Shown piece after piece: positions 1 to 7,875 of a stretch of 41,980 nt of DNA. Position numbers and translations under genes: made by a program. Position 1 is the stretch's first letter, and every line of letters starts with the position of its first letter. Source of the DNA: DASRCB01 sp035653295 (GTDB lineage: Bacteria; Acidobacteriota; Terriglobia; Bryobacterales; Bryobacteraceae); assembly GCA_035653295.1 (NCBI GenBank), contig DASRCB010000152.1, positions 1 through 41,980 of the forward strand. The letters are read 5' to 3'. Under the pieces are notes generated by a model. The model saw nothing but the letters and a program-made list of their open reading frames with translations, was not told the origin of the DNA and searched no databases.

Positions 1-111
1 CAGATACAGACCGAGAGCGTTATCGAGTAAGATCCGGTCCTGGTTACTGGATCGCTTCATGCCCGGATCGGAGAGTCCGGAAGAGAGGATCACGGTCGGA
101 GATTTTAACAA
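1..111 (-). CDS. PP2C-type Ser/Thr protein phosphatase, N-terminal fragment (runs off left edge)
   Basis: Reading the minus strand from a TTG at 109-111 gives 37 codons open to the window edge. The segment GLSDPGMKRSSNQDRILLD has the shape of the first PP2C motif (S/tD-x-G-x-x-R-x-x-N-E/Q-D), where the first Asp and the N-x-D element help bind the catalytic metals. It is followed by GLYL, where family members continue into the VADGMGG motif, here outside the window. The TTG start is chosen because AGGAG lies six bases upstream; a GTG at 91-93 and an ATG at 58-60 are alternatives, but the ATG would cut off the motif. Such phosphatases reverse Hanks-type kinase phosphorylation. Only the first motif is visible, so the call is probable rather than certain. 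Confidence 0.6.
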   Translation of the reverse strand, partial: MLKSPTVILSSGLSDPGMKRSSNQDRILLDNALGLYL

Positions 112-304
112 ACCAGGCTCCTGACGACGTATTATGTCGCTCAAACGGGCGCAACCGGATCGCGACGGGCGAGTGCCGTTAACCGATTCCGCATCCATTT
201 CGGCCGCAATCGGGCGCTGCTGAACGGAAAGTCCGGGGTGTCCGGCAAAGGCATGGGCTGGAGCATAGCGCGCCCGCGACGCTTGCTATACGCTGAATAA
301 GACA

Positions 305-883
305 ATGCACCTCAGGCGTGTAGCGTGTATCCTGCTGGGCGCGTGGCTGGCCGGCTCGGTGGTGATCGGCTGGGTGGCGGCCAGCAACTTCGCCATTGCC
401 GACCGGGTGCTCGCCTCGTCCCCAGCCGAGATTCAGAGCGCCATGGCGCCGCTTGATGCGACCCGCAGCCGTATGCTCCTGCGGTGGCTCGTCGCGAGCG
501 AAAACGCCGACTATTTTCTCCGCTGGGAATTGGTGGAATTCGCTCTGCTGCCGGTGCTGGCGGCCGTTTTGCTGCGGGACCGGCAAACGCGGTGGTTATC
601 CACCGTGCCTGCAGCGCTGATCATTTTCGTCGGCTTCCAGCACTTCCGCATCACCCCGGAGATCATCTACCTTGGCCAGAACATGGTTCGCGGCATCGCT
701 ACTGCCCGGCAGCACGAGCAGTTCGCGTCCATGCACAAAATCTACGGCGCTATAGAAGTCCTGAAGCTGCTGCTGGGCATCGTTCTTGCAGTGTGGCTGG
801 TCACGATGAAGGTGCGGCGCAGGCGCAACTCATCGGCCGACGATGCCTCGAATACGGCCTTCGATCGCCGCTGCGCGACCTAA
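305..883 (+). CDS. Small multi-pass membrane protein of unknown function
   Basis: A 192-residue protein with about four hydrophobic stretches: residues 8-27, roughly 73-92, roughly 99-117 and 151-168. The tail is basic and Arg-rich (KVRRRRN) and would sit in the cytoplasm. I do not recognise the family; the general form resembles small DUF4149-like membrane proteins, but I see no diagnostic motif. The ATG at 305 is the first good start and has only a weak ribosome site (AATAAG). It is divergent from the PP2C gene, with about 190 bases between them, and lies 15 bases ahead of the acetyltransferase gene, so the two may be co-transcribed. Confidence 0.6.
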   Translation: MHLRRVACILLGAWLAGSVVIGWVAASNFAIADRVLASSPAEIQSAMAPLDATRSRMLLRWLVASENADYFLRWELVEFALLPVLAAVLLRDRQTRWLSTVPAALIIFVGFQHFRITPEIIYLGQNMVRGIATARQHEQFASMHKIYGAIEVLKLLLGIVLAVWLVTMKVRRRRNSSADDASNTAFDRRCAT

Positions 884-898
884 GGCTCATCTCCAAAT

Positions 899-1405
899 AT
901 GATCCGGATCTGCGAGGATGCCGACTTCGACCTGATCTGGTCAATCGTAAACGACGGCGCTCGCGCTTACAAGGGGGTCATTCCCGACGACCGGTGGACG
1001 GAGCCGTATATGTCGCGGGACCAGCTGCGGCATGAATTGGATGATGGCGTAGCGTTCTGGGCCTGCGAGGAAAGCGCCGGAGTAGAAGGCGTGATGGGGA
1101 CTCAACAGGTTCAGGACGTCACGCTGATTCGGCACGCCTATGTCCGGCGCGGAAGTCAGAACCGCGGCATTGGAACGAAGTTGTTGTTCCACCTTCAGGC
1201 TCTGGCGCACAGCCCAGTGCTCATCGGAACGTGGGCCGACGCGGCGTGGGCTATCCGTTTTTACGAGAAGCACGGTTATCGGCTGGTAAGCCCGGAGCAG
1301 AAAGATCGTCTGCTCAGAAGGTACTGGAAGATACCGGCGCGGCAGATTGAAACCTCGGTAGTGCTGGCGGATCCGCTGTGGTGGGAGACGAATGGCAGCG
1401 GTTGA
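899..1405 (+). CDS. GNAT-family N-acetyltransferase
   Basis: A 168-residue protein of normal GNAT length. The acetyl-CoA pyrophosphate-binding motif A is visible as RRGSQNRGIGTKLL (residues 83-96), with the Q-x-x-G-x-G core at 87-92. Motif B follows as FYEKHGYRLV (121-130). It would transfer an acetyl group from acetyl-CoA to an amine; the substrate cannot be read from the sequence. No signal peptide or membrane segment, so cytosolic. It starts 15 bases after the membrane-protein gene. Confidence 0.85.
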   Translation: MIRICEDADFDLIWSIVNDGARAYKGVIPDDRWTEPYMSRDQLRHELDDGVAFWACEESAGVEGVMGTQQVQDVTLIRHAYVRRGSQNRGIGTKLLFHLQALAHSPVLIGTWADAAWAIRFYEKHGYRLVSPEQKDRLLRRYWKIPARQIETSVVLADPLWWETNGSG

Positions 1406-1600
1406 GATTTCCTGCCGGCCACGAACTTTTTCCTGTCCCGCGCCGAATACCATGCAGGAGGGTGCATGGGCGAGCAGGACGGCTCATCCGACACGGCGGC
1501 ATCGGCAGCGTGCCGAGACCTCAATAGGCATTGCTGTGCGCTCCCGCGGGCGACGCCTGATCCTCCGCAACTTTGTCCTGATTCGCGGCATCGTTAATGC

Positions 1601-1969
1601 GTGCAGCCTGACATTCTGAAGGCCGAAAAGGCGTTCGAGGACGCTCTGGTGAGCCGCGATGTGGAGGCTCTCGACGGCGTGCTCGCGCCCGATTTCGTGC
1701 TGATCGATTTGAGAGGTACGGTGGTGTCGAAGGCGGCTCTGCTCGAGTTGGTATGTTCGACGGCGCTGATCTTTCGGTCCATTGTTCCATTCGACCTGGT
1801 GGTGCGTGTGTGGGAGCCAGCCGCTGCGGTCGTCACCGGAAGGACAGAAATGAAGGTGACCGCGGCCGGCGTCGAATATGTTTTTCATTCGCGCTTCACG
1901 CATGTGTTCGTGCGCCAGGAGGGCATGTGGCGCATGGCCTCTGCGCAGGGAACGCCGATTGCCGCGTGA
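1601..1969 (+). CDS. DUF4440/SnoaL-like (NTF2-fold) protein
   Basis: A 122-residue protein starting at GTG. The pattern ILKAEKAFEDALVSRDVEALDGVLAPDFVLID near the N-terminus, then a Gly-rich turn, and HVFVRQEGMWRMASAQ near the C-terminus is typical of the DUF4440 branch of the NTF2 fold, a small cone-shaped alpha/beta barrel that often binds a small ligand or dimerises. No catalytic role can be assigned. No signal peptide. The ribosome site before the GTG is poor, so the start could be slightly different. It is convergent with the carboxylesterase gene, stops five bases apart. Confidence 0.72.
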   Translation: MQPDILKAEKAFEDALVSRDVEALDGVLAPDFVLIDLRGTVVSKAALLELVCSTALIFRSIVPFDLVVRVWEPAAAVVTGRTEMKVTAAGVEYVFHSRFTHVFVRQEGMWRMASAQGTPIAA

Positions 1970-1974
1970 CGATT

Positions 1975-3534
1975 TCAGCGAGAGGAAGCCTGTATCGAGC
2001 TGAGGAACTCATAGCGGTCGCGGTGCTGCTCCGGCATGGCTCTGCACTCCACATTGAGATGCATCACCTCGTGTGTTTTCGTGTAGTCCGGCCACTTCGC
2101 GAGTCCTGAGCCGTTGGGATCGCCGGTACGGATGAAGTTCGCCCAGTAGGCGTTCATGGTCTTCGCCACCTTGTAATCGGCGGGTTGCCAGTCGGCCGGC
2201 TTGGAATCGAGCATGTTGAAGACGTACTCGAGCTCCGACGCGTGCGGGGCGCCGAAGCTCTTCAGCCCGGTATTCTTCATCGCCGCGGGAATGGGAACCT
2301 CCCGGTCAAACTCATACCGATACACCGGTACTCCGAGCGCAGCCTGCTCCTCAATCCATTTCCATGTGCCGTACACGATGAACTGGTCGCTGGCGAGATC
2401 GCCGGCGGCTCGAACGGCGTCTTCGTCGGTCGTCGCGTTGTACGCCTTCAGCGCCGCCGCCGAATTGGGCCCGAATTGCTTGCGCAGTTGCTCGGCAAAC
2501 GTTTTCGCGGTGGGCTTGTTTTTGGACATCTGCACGGACATGCGAATCTCGTCAGCGTTCCAGCCGGCGAGCAGCGGCACGTGGCTCTGCTTGCCCCGGG
2601 CGTAGATGGAAGCAACATCGGTGGGAAGGAAATAACTGTCGATGATGGGCCAGAAGCCGAAACCGTTGTTCTGTTTCATGGCGTGGCGCAGCAGTTCTTC
2701 GGCGGGCATCGCGCGCAGATCGGCCAGCGATTTGGCGCCCACCGCGTCGGCGAATTTGACGCCTTGTTTTTCCGCCTCCGCGAGGGTCAGTTGGCCACGC
2801 CCGCCGGTCTGACCCAGAAACGCGCCGCTTTCTCCGACCGCCTGCTGAAACATCTCGCGCGAGAGCGGCGAGGCCATCAGCGCGCTCACGGAGAGGGAGC
2901 CGGCGGATTCGCCCCCGATGGTCACCTTCCCGGGGTCGCCGCCGAAAGCGGCGATATTCCTGCGCACCCACTCCAGCGCGGCCACCTGATCGAGCATGCC
3001 GTAATTGCCCGAGGCGTGGTGCTCCGATTCTTTTGTGAGCTCGGGATGCGCGAGAAACCCGAAGACGCCCAGGCGGTAATTCGCGTTCACGACGACGATG
3101 CCCTGCTTTGCCAGACTCTCGCCGTCATAGCGCGCTTCATCGCCGGCCCCGGCTGCGAATCCTCCGCCATAGAACCACAAATAGACGGGCAGCTTGTCGG
3201 ATGTGGTTTTCGCGGGCGTCCAGACCGTGACCGAAAGGCAGTCCTCGCTCATGTCCTGGTCGCGGAAGACGATATCTCCGAAGACCCTGCCCTGAACACA
3301 TCGCGCGCCGAAATCGACGGCCTTACGCACGCCGCTCCATGGCTGCACGGGCTGAGGCGGGCGCCAGCGGTTCCTGCCCGCCGTGGAGGCGGCGAAGGGA
3401 ACCCCGCGGAAGATGTCCACCGAGCGATCGGAGTTCGCTGCGCCCAAAAGCGTTCCTGTGTCGATCTTCACCTGATCCAAAGCCATTACCGCGCTGGCGA
3501 GCGCGGCTCCCATTAACAACAGACGGGTGGTCAT
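1975..3534 (-). CDS. Secreted type-B carboxylesterase (alpha/beta hydrolase)
   Basis: About 519 residues, the usual size for type-B carboxylesterases. Residues 1-18 form a signal peptide (MTTRLLLMGAALASAVMA), so the ATG at 3532-3534 is preferred over a longer start at 3591. Family marks: EDCLSVTVWTP (97-107), the oxyanion-hole segment FYGGGF (121-126), the nucleophile elbow GGESAG with Ser210, an acidic residue in the NADEI segment, and the histidine in GAPHASELEYVF. Together they make a complete Ser-Glu/Asp-His triad. It should hydrolyse carboxylic esters outside the cytoplasm; the natural substrate is unknown. A short inverted repeat (TACA-tccg-TGTA, 3553-3564) lies just upstream. Confidence 0.9.
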   Translation of the reverse strand: MTTRLLLMGAALASAVMALDQVKIDTGTLLGAANSDRSVDIFRGVPFAASTAGRNRWRPPQPVQPWSGVRKAVDFGARCVQGRVFGDIVFRDQDMSEDCLSVTVWTPAKTTSDKLPVYLWFYGGGFAAGAGDEARYDGESLAKQGIVVVNANYRLGVFGFLAHPELTKESEHHASGNYGMLDQVAALEWVRRNIAAFGGDPGKVTIGGESAGSLSVSALMASPLSREMFQQAVGESGAFLGQTGGRGQLTLAEAEKQGVKFADAVGAKSLADLRAMPAEELLRHAMKQNNGFGFWPIIDSYFLPTDVASIYARGKQSHVPLLAGWNADEIRMSVQMSKNKPTAKTFAEQLRKQFGPNSAAALKAYNATTDEDAVRAAGDLASDQFIVYGTWKWIEEQAALGVPVYRYEFDREVPIPAAMKNTGLKSFGAPHASELEYVFNMLDSKPADWQPADYKVAKTMNAYWANFIRTGDPNGSGLAKWPDYTKTHEVMHLNVECRAMPEQHRDRYEFLSSIQASSR

Positions 3535-3732
3535 CGTCGTTCCACTGTAGAATACATCCGTGTACAGACGGACCTGGGCCACGTTTCTCATGGTCAGGGC
3601 CGCCGCTGCCGGCGAATCGCATCAAAGATTCCGCAAGTCTTCCGGCGCTCGCGCCCCGCAACACATGAGTCGCGGCCGGCCGCGGTTCAGCCGCTTTGTT
3701 CCGTTGCATCATGCGTTGCTTCCTCAGGCGAG

Positions 3733-6135
3733 GTGTGGCATGCTGTCGCCTTGAACCTTCTGCCGGACCTGCGTTACGCCTTTCGCATATTGCGGAATTC
3801 CCCCACATTCGCGCTGGTGGCTGTAATTACCCTGGCCCTGAGCATTGGTGGCAACATCGTGGTCTTCGGCGTGCTGAATGCAGTGCTGCTGCGTCCTCTC
3901 GCCGTGAGCAACCCGGACACGCTGTACCAAATCCGCCACAAGACCTGGATGACCGGCCGGCTGTTGACCACCTCGTATCCGGCGTTCGAGGATTTTCGGC
4001 GACGCAATACAACATTCAGCGGAATGGCCGCAATCAATGCCTATTCCGGAGGGACGCTGAGCTGGTGCAACGCGGCCATGGAAGTGAATGGCGACGAGGT
4101 CAGCGGGAATTATTTCGATCTGCTCGGCGTGCAGCCACGCCTGGGCCGGTTCTTCCACGGCGCGGACGAGCGTGGCCCCAATTCAGCTCCTTACCTGGTT
4201 TTGAGCTATGAGCTGTGGCGGCGCGCTTTTGGCGCCGATCCCGGCGTGGTTGGGACGGCTGTACAACTGCAGAAACATCCGTTCACTGTCATCGGAGTGG
4301 CGCCGGAGCAGTTCCACGGCACGGAACGGTTCGTGTGGCCGGACTACTGGATCCCCATCGTGACTGAGGGCCCGGATTACTTGCAGGACCGGGCTCATGT
4401 CGCGGTCACCGTCATCGGCAGGTTAAAGCCGGGCATAACGCGGCGGCAGGCCACGGAGAATCTCAGCGCCATTTCCGCGCAACTCGCAGGAGAGTACCCG
4501 CAGAGCGACGACGGACTCCCGCTGCGGCTGATCCACCCCGGTTTGTTCGGCGACGAAGGCGAGGTCATCCGCGGGTTTCTTTATAGCGTGAGCGTGCTGG
4601 CGCTGCTGGTGCTGGCGGCGGCGTGCGCAAACCTGGCCAACCTTTTCGCGGCGCGCACCGCGGATCGCGGCCGGGAACTTGCAATTCGCATGGCGCTTGG
4701 ATCAGGCCGGCGGCGCGTGCTCATGCAGCTGCTGACGGAAGCGGTTCTTCTATCGGTGATGGGCGGAGTTGCGGGGCTGATCACTGCGAGCGTGCTGCTG
4801 GGCGCCCTGAATCGATGGCGGCCGCCGTTCGGCGGGCATGTTGCCGTGGACGTGGACGCACGCGTGTACTTCGTGGCTCTGGCATTCGCATCCCTAAGCG
4901 CGTTGGGGTTTGGGATGTTTCCGGCGCAGCGGGCGTCGCGGAGCAATCCCCTGCACTCGATGAAGAGCGGGCCGATGGAATCGAAGCATCTTCGCCGGTT
5001 CGCCGTGCGGGACCTCCTGCTCGGCCTACAAATCGCGATCTGCACGCTGCTGGTATCGGCTTCGCTGGTGGCAGTGCGCGGTATGCAGCGGACCCTGAAC
5101 GCTCCACTGGGCTTTCATCCACACGGCGCGATGCTGGCGGAAATCGAAGCCTCCGGCGGGCAGCAGGAATCGTTATTGGACGCGCTGAGGGACATCCCCG
5201 GCGTCACTGCCGCAGGGGTAGTGAACCGCACCCCCATGACGGGCGGTCTGCACGGCGTTCCGCTTTATGCACCTGGCACGACCGATTTCAGAATTAAGAA
5301 CGCCAGACTGGCCCCGTACGTGTTTTCGATCTCTCCGGGGTATCTGGAAGCGGCCGGCACACGGCTGCTGAGCGGGCGCGATGTGCGGTGGCAGGATACG
5401 GCAACGACTCCGCACGTCGCGATCGTGAACGAGACGTTCGCGCGCAGGGTGTGGGGCAGAAGCCCGGCCATCGGACAGCGATTTGTGCTGTGGCGCAATT
5501 TGACGGAGGTGGTGGGCGTGGTGGAGACGGGGAAATATCATGACCTGGCGGAGTCGCCCCAGCCGGTCGTGTTCGTGCCGTATGCGCAGAGCGACCAGGG
5601 TGCGTCGATCTACGTTGTGCGCTCGCACCGGGCGCCGAGCGAGATCGCTGCGGCGCTGCAGCGAACGCTGAGCAGAATCGCGCCCAACGTCCCGATTACC
5701 GTAAGAAGCTGGACCGACGATCTGCAGGGCGAGTTGTTCCCGGCGCGGCCGGCGACTATGGCCCTGGGCATCATGGGACTGATGGCGGCGATGCTGGCCT
5801 TGACCGGCATCTTCGGAATGGCGGCATACAATGTCAGCCGCCGCATGAAGGAGCTGGGCATCCGCGTCGCGGTCGGCGCCCGTGGCACGCATGTCATGCG
5901 GGCGGCGATTGGGCGCCCAGTGATGCTGCTGGGCGTGGGATCGGTGTTGGGAGTTCTGTCTGCGTTCGCCGCCACCGGCCTGCTGAGGCGTATCGTTTAC
6001 GAGGCGAATCCCGGGGATCCCATGGTGCTGGCCGGCGTCGCCGCGATCACGGCGTTGCTGGGCATTGCGGCGTCCGCGATTCCAGCCCGGCGCGCGCTGG
6101 CCATCGATCCGGCGGAGTTGATCCGCGAAGAGTAA
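3733..6135 (+). CDS. ADOP-type ABC transporter permease (MacB/FtsX fold), short form
   Basis: About 800 residues with the duplicated MacB-core plus FtsX layout of acidobacterial 'ADOP' permeases. The opening DLRYAFRILRNSPTFALVA (12-30) leads into the first membrane helix, followed by a periplasmic core, then a helix cluster carrying CANLANLFAARTADRGRELA (298-317). The second half repeats this and ends with a GIRVAVGARGTHVM-type loop. Unlike the second copy at 24095-26689 it lacks the charged cytoplasmic N-terminal extension and has no PadR gene beside it. No ATPase gene is adjacent. The start is GTG at 3733 or TTG at 3751; neither has a clear ribosome site. Members resemble MacB efflux permeases, but their cargo is generally unknown. 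Confidence 0.88.
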   Translation: MWHAVALNLLPDLRYAFRILRNSPTFALVAVITLALSIGGNIVVFGVLNAVLLRPLAVSNPDTLYQIRHKTWMTGRLLTTSYPAFEDFRRRNTTFSGMAAINAYSGGTLSWCNAAMEVNGDEVSGNYFDLLGVQPRLGRFFHGADERGPNSAPYLVLSYELWRRAFGADPGVVGTAVQLQKHPFTVIGVAPEQFHGTERFVWPDYWIPIVTEGPDYLQDRAHVAVTVIGRLKPGITRRQATENLSAISAQLAGEYPQSDDGLPLRLIHPGLFGDEGEVIRGFLYSVSVLALLVLAAACANLANLFAARTADRGRELAIRMALGSGRRRVLMQLLTEAVLLSVMGGVAGLITASVLLGALNRWRPPFGGHVAVDVDARVYFVALAFASLSALGFGMFPAQRASRSNPLHSMKSGPMESKHLRRFAVRDLLLGLQIAICTLLVSASLVAVRGMQRTLNAPLGFHPHGAMLAEIEASGGQQESLLDALRDIPGVTAAGVVNRTPMTGGLHGVPLYAPGTTDFRIKNARLAPYVFSISPGYLEAAGTRLLSGRDVRWQDTATTPHVAIVNETFARRVWGRSPAIGQRFVLWRNLTEVVGVVETGKYHDLAESPQPVVFVPYAQSDQGASIYVVRSHRAPSEIAAALQRTLSRIAPNVPITVRSWTDDLQGELFPARPATMALGIMGLMAAMLALTGIFGMAAYNVSRRMKELGIRVAVGARGTHVMRAAIGRPVMLLGVGSVLGVLSAFAATGLLRRIVYEANPGDPMVLAGVAAITALLGIAASAIPARRALAIDPAELIREE

Positions 6136-6140
6136 CGGAC

Positions 6141-6485
6141 TTATTTTAATTCGATCACCAGCGTCCGGTATGGCTTCGCGCCCGTATTCACCAGCACCGG
6201 CGCATCCTCGCCCTTGTGGTGGAAGATGACGTCGCCGGCTTTGCGATGACGAATCTCCTCCGCGCCGGTAGCCGAGTCGGTGCGCCGGTACTGGCACTCG
6301 TCGAGAAACACGATCACCTGATCCGTTGGGCGCGTATAGCGCGGGCGCGGAACCCCGGGCTGATAATCGACTTCGGTGACGCGGACGCGCTCGTTGTCGA
6401 GCCGTTCGGCGCCGGGCGTGCCGTCGGCGGCGATCAGACAGGTAAAGGCGAGCAGTCCGGCGCAGCAGCAGGTTCGGATGGCCAT
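6141..6485 (-). CDS. Exported small cupin-domain protein
   Basis: About 114 residues from the ATG at 6483-6485. The N-terminus MAIRTCCCAGLLAFTCLIAA is a likely signal peptide, possibly a lipoprotein type because of the cysteines. The remainder is a single small beta-barrel with cupin-like spacing (PGVPRPRYTRPTDQVIVFL, then RKAGDVIFHHKGEDAPVLVN). The usual first-motif histidines are not clearly present, so metal binding is doubtful. It is convergent with the ADOP gene, stops six bases apart. Role unknown. Confidence 0.6.
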   Translation of the reverse strand: MAIRTCCCAGLLAFTCLIAADGTPGAERLDNERVRVTEVDYQPGVPRPRYTRPTDQVIVFLDECQYRRTDSATGAEEIRHRKAGDVIFHHKGEDAPVLVNTGAKPYRTLVIELK

Positions 6486-6584
6486 CGCATCAGCGTAGCA
6501 GCGATTCGGCTGCGGGTGTGCGGCGGCAGCGTGACACAATGGGCAGTTGGGACCGGTGGCTCAGAGGTCCCGGAGGTTTCCTGA

Positions 6585-7844
6585 ATGCAGGTGAAAGTCC
6601 TGGCGTTTGTGCTTGCGGGCGGCAAGGGCACGCGCCTGTACCCGCTCACGAAGGAACGGGCCAAACCGGCGGTGCCGTTCGGCGGCCGCTATCGCATCAT
6701 CGACTTCGTGCTCAGCAACCTCATCAATTCCGGGATCTATTCGATTTATGTGCTGATCCAGTTCCGCAGCCAGTCGCTGCTGCAGCACCTGCGCGAGGGC
6801 TGGGAGGCGGCCAGCCTGCTGCGGAATCACTTCATTATTCCCGTGCCGGCGCAAATGCGCTCCCCGGGCGAGGACTGGTATCGCGGCACCGCCGACGCGA
6901 TTTACCAGAACATCAACCTCATCGAGCAGGCGGACCCGTTTCTGGTGGCGATTTTCGGCGCCGACCATATCTACCGAATGAATATCCGCGAGATGGTGGA
7001 GTACCACGTACAAAAGCGCGCGCAGGTGACCATCTCGGCCATTCCGGTGGAAAAGGAGCAGTCCGTCGAGTTCGGCGTGATCGAAACGCGCGAGGACGGC
7101 TCGGTGGTCGGGTTCCATGAGAAGAATCCGAATGCGCCGACCATGCCCGGCGATCCCAACCGCGTGTATGCGTCGATGGGGAACTATATTTTCAGTACGC
7201 GGGCCCTGCTGGACGAGCTTTACGCCGATGCGAAGCGCGAGGACAGCTCGCACGATTTCGGCCGCAACATTCTGCCCGGCATGATCGGCCGCTACGACAT
7301 GTTCGCCTACGATTTCCAGACCAACCGCATTCCCGGCGATGCTCCGGGCGCGCCGGTGTACTGGCGCGACGTCGGGACGCTGGATGCTTACTTCGAGGCG
7401 AGTATGGACCTGCGCTCAGTGTCGCCGATCCTCAACCTCTACAACCGCCAGTGGCCGCTGCGCACGGCCGGCTATTCCGACGCGCCGGCGAAGTTCATCT
7501 TCGATTACGAAGGCCGCCGTGGGCACGCGCTGGACTCCATTGTTTCCGGCGGCACGATTCTTTCGGGCGGCGAAGCGCGCGGGTCGGTGATCGGCCGCGG
7601 CGTGCGCATCCATTCCGGCGCTTATATCGAAGACTCCATCATTTTCGACAACTGCGATATCGGCCGGCGGGCGAAGGTGCGGCGCGCGATCCTGGACAAG
7701 AACGTCAAAGTGCCCGAGGAGAGCACAATCGGTTACGACCTGGAAGCGGACAGGAAGAAGCCGGGATACCACGTAACCGAAAGCGGCATCGTGGTAGTGG
7801 AAGGCTCGCGCACGACCGTGGACATCTCCAGCATGAATCTCTGA
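6585..7844 (+). CDS. glgC: Glucose-1-phosphate adenylyltransferase (ADP-glucose pyrophosphorylase)
   Basis: 419 residues, full length for GlgC. It makes ADP-glucose from glucose-1-phosphate and ATP, the committed step of bacterial glycogen synthesis. Visible marks: the nucleotide loop AGGKGTRLYPLT (11-22), PFGGRYRIIDFVLSN (31-45), the substrate segment WYRGTADAIYQN, and a C-terminal left-handed beta-helix with hexapeptide-like repeats (SGGTILSGGEARGSVIGRG and on), which carries allosteric control in this family. GGAGG lies eight bases before the ATG. No other glycogen gene is adjacent. Confidence 0.95.
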   Translation: MQVKVLAFVLAGGKGTRLYPLTKERAKPAVPFGGRYRIIDFVLSNLINSGIYSIYVLIQFRSQSLLQHLREGWEAASLLRNHFIIPVPAQMRSPGEDWYRGTADAIYQNINLIEQADPFLVAIFGADHIYRMNIREMVEYHVQKRAQVTISAIPVEKEQSVEFGVIETREDGSVVGFHEKNPNAPTMPGDPNRVYASMGNYIFSTRALLDELYADAKREDSSHDFGRNILPGMIGRYDMFAYDFQTNRIPGDAPGAPVYWRDVGTLDAYFEASMDLRSVSPILNLYNRQWPLRTAGYSDAPAKFIFDYEGRRGHALDSIVSGGTILSGGEARGSVIGRGVRIHSGAYIEDSIIFDNCDIGRRAKVRRAILDKNVKVPEESTIGYDLEADRKKPGYHVTESGIVVVEGSRTTVDISSMNL

Positions 7845-7875
7845 TCAGCGTTCATCAGGCGGATAATTCAGCGCT

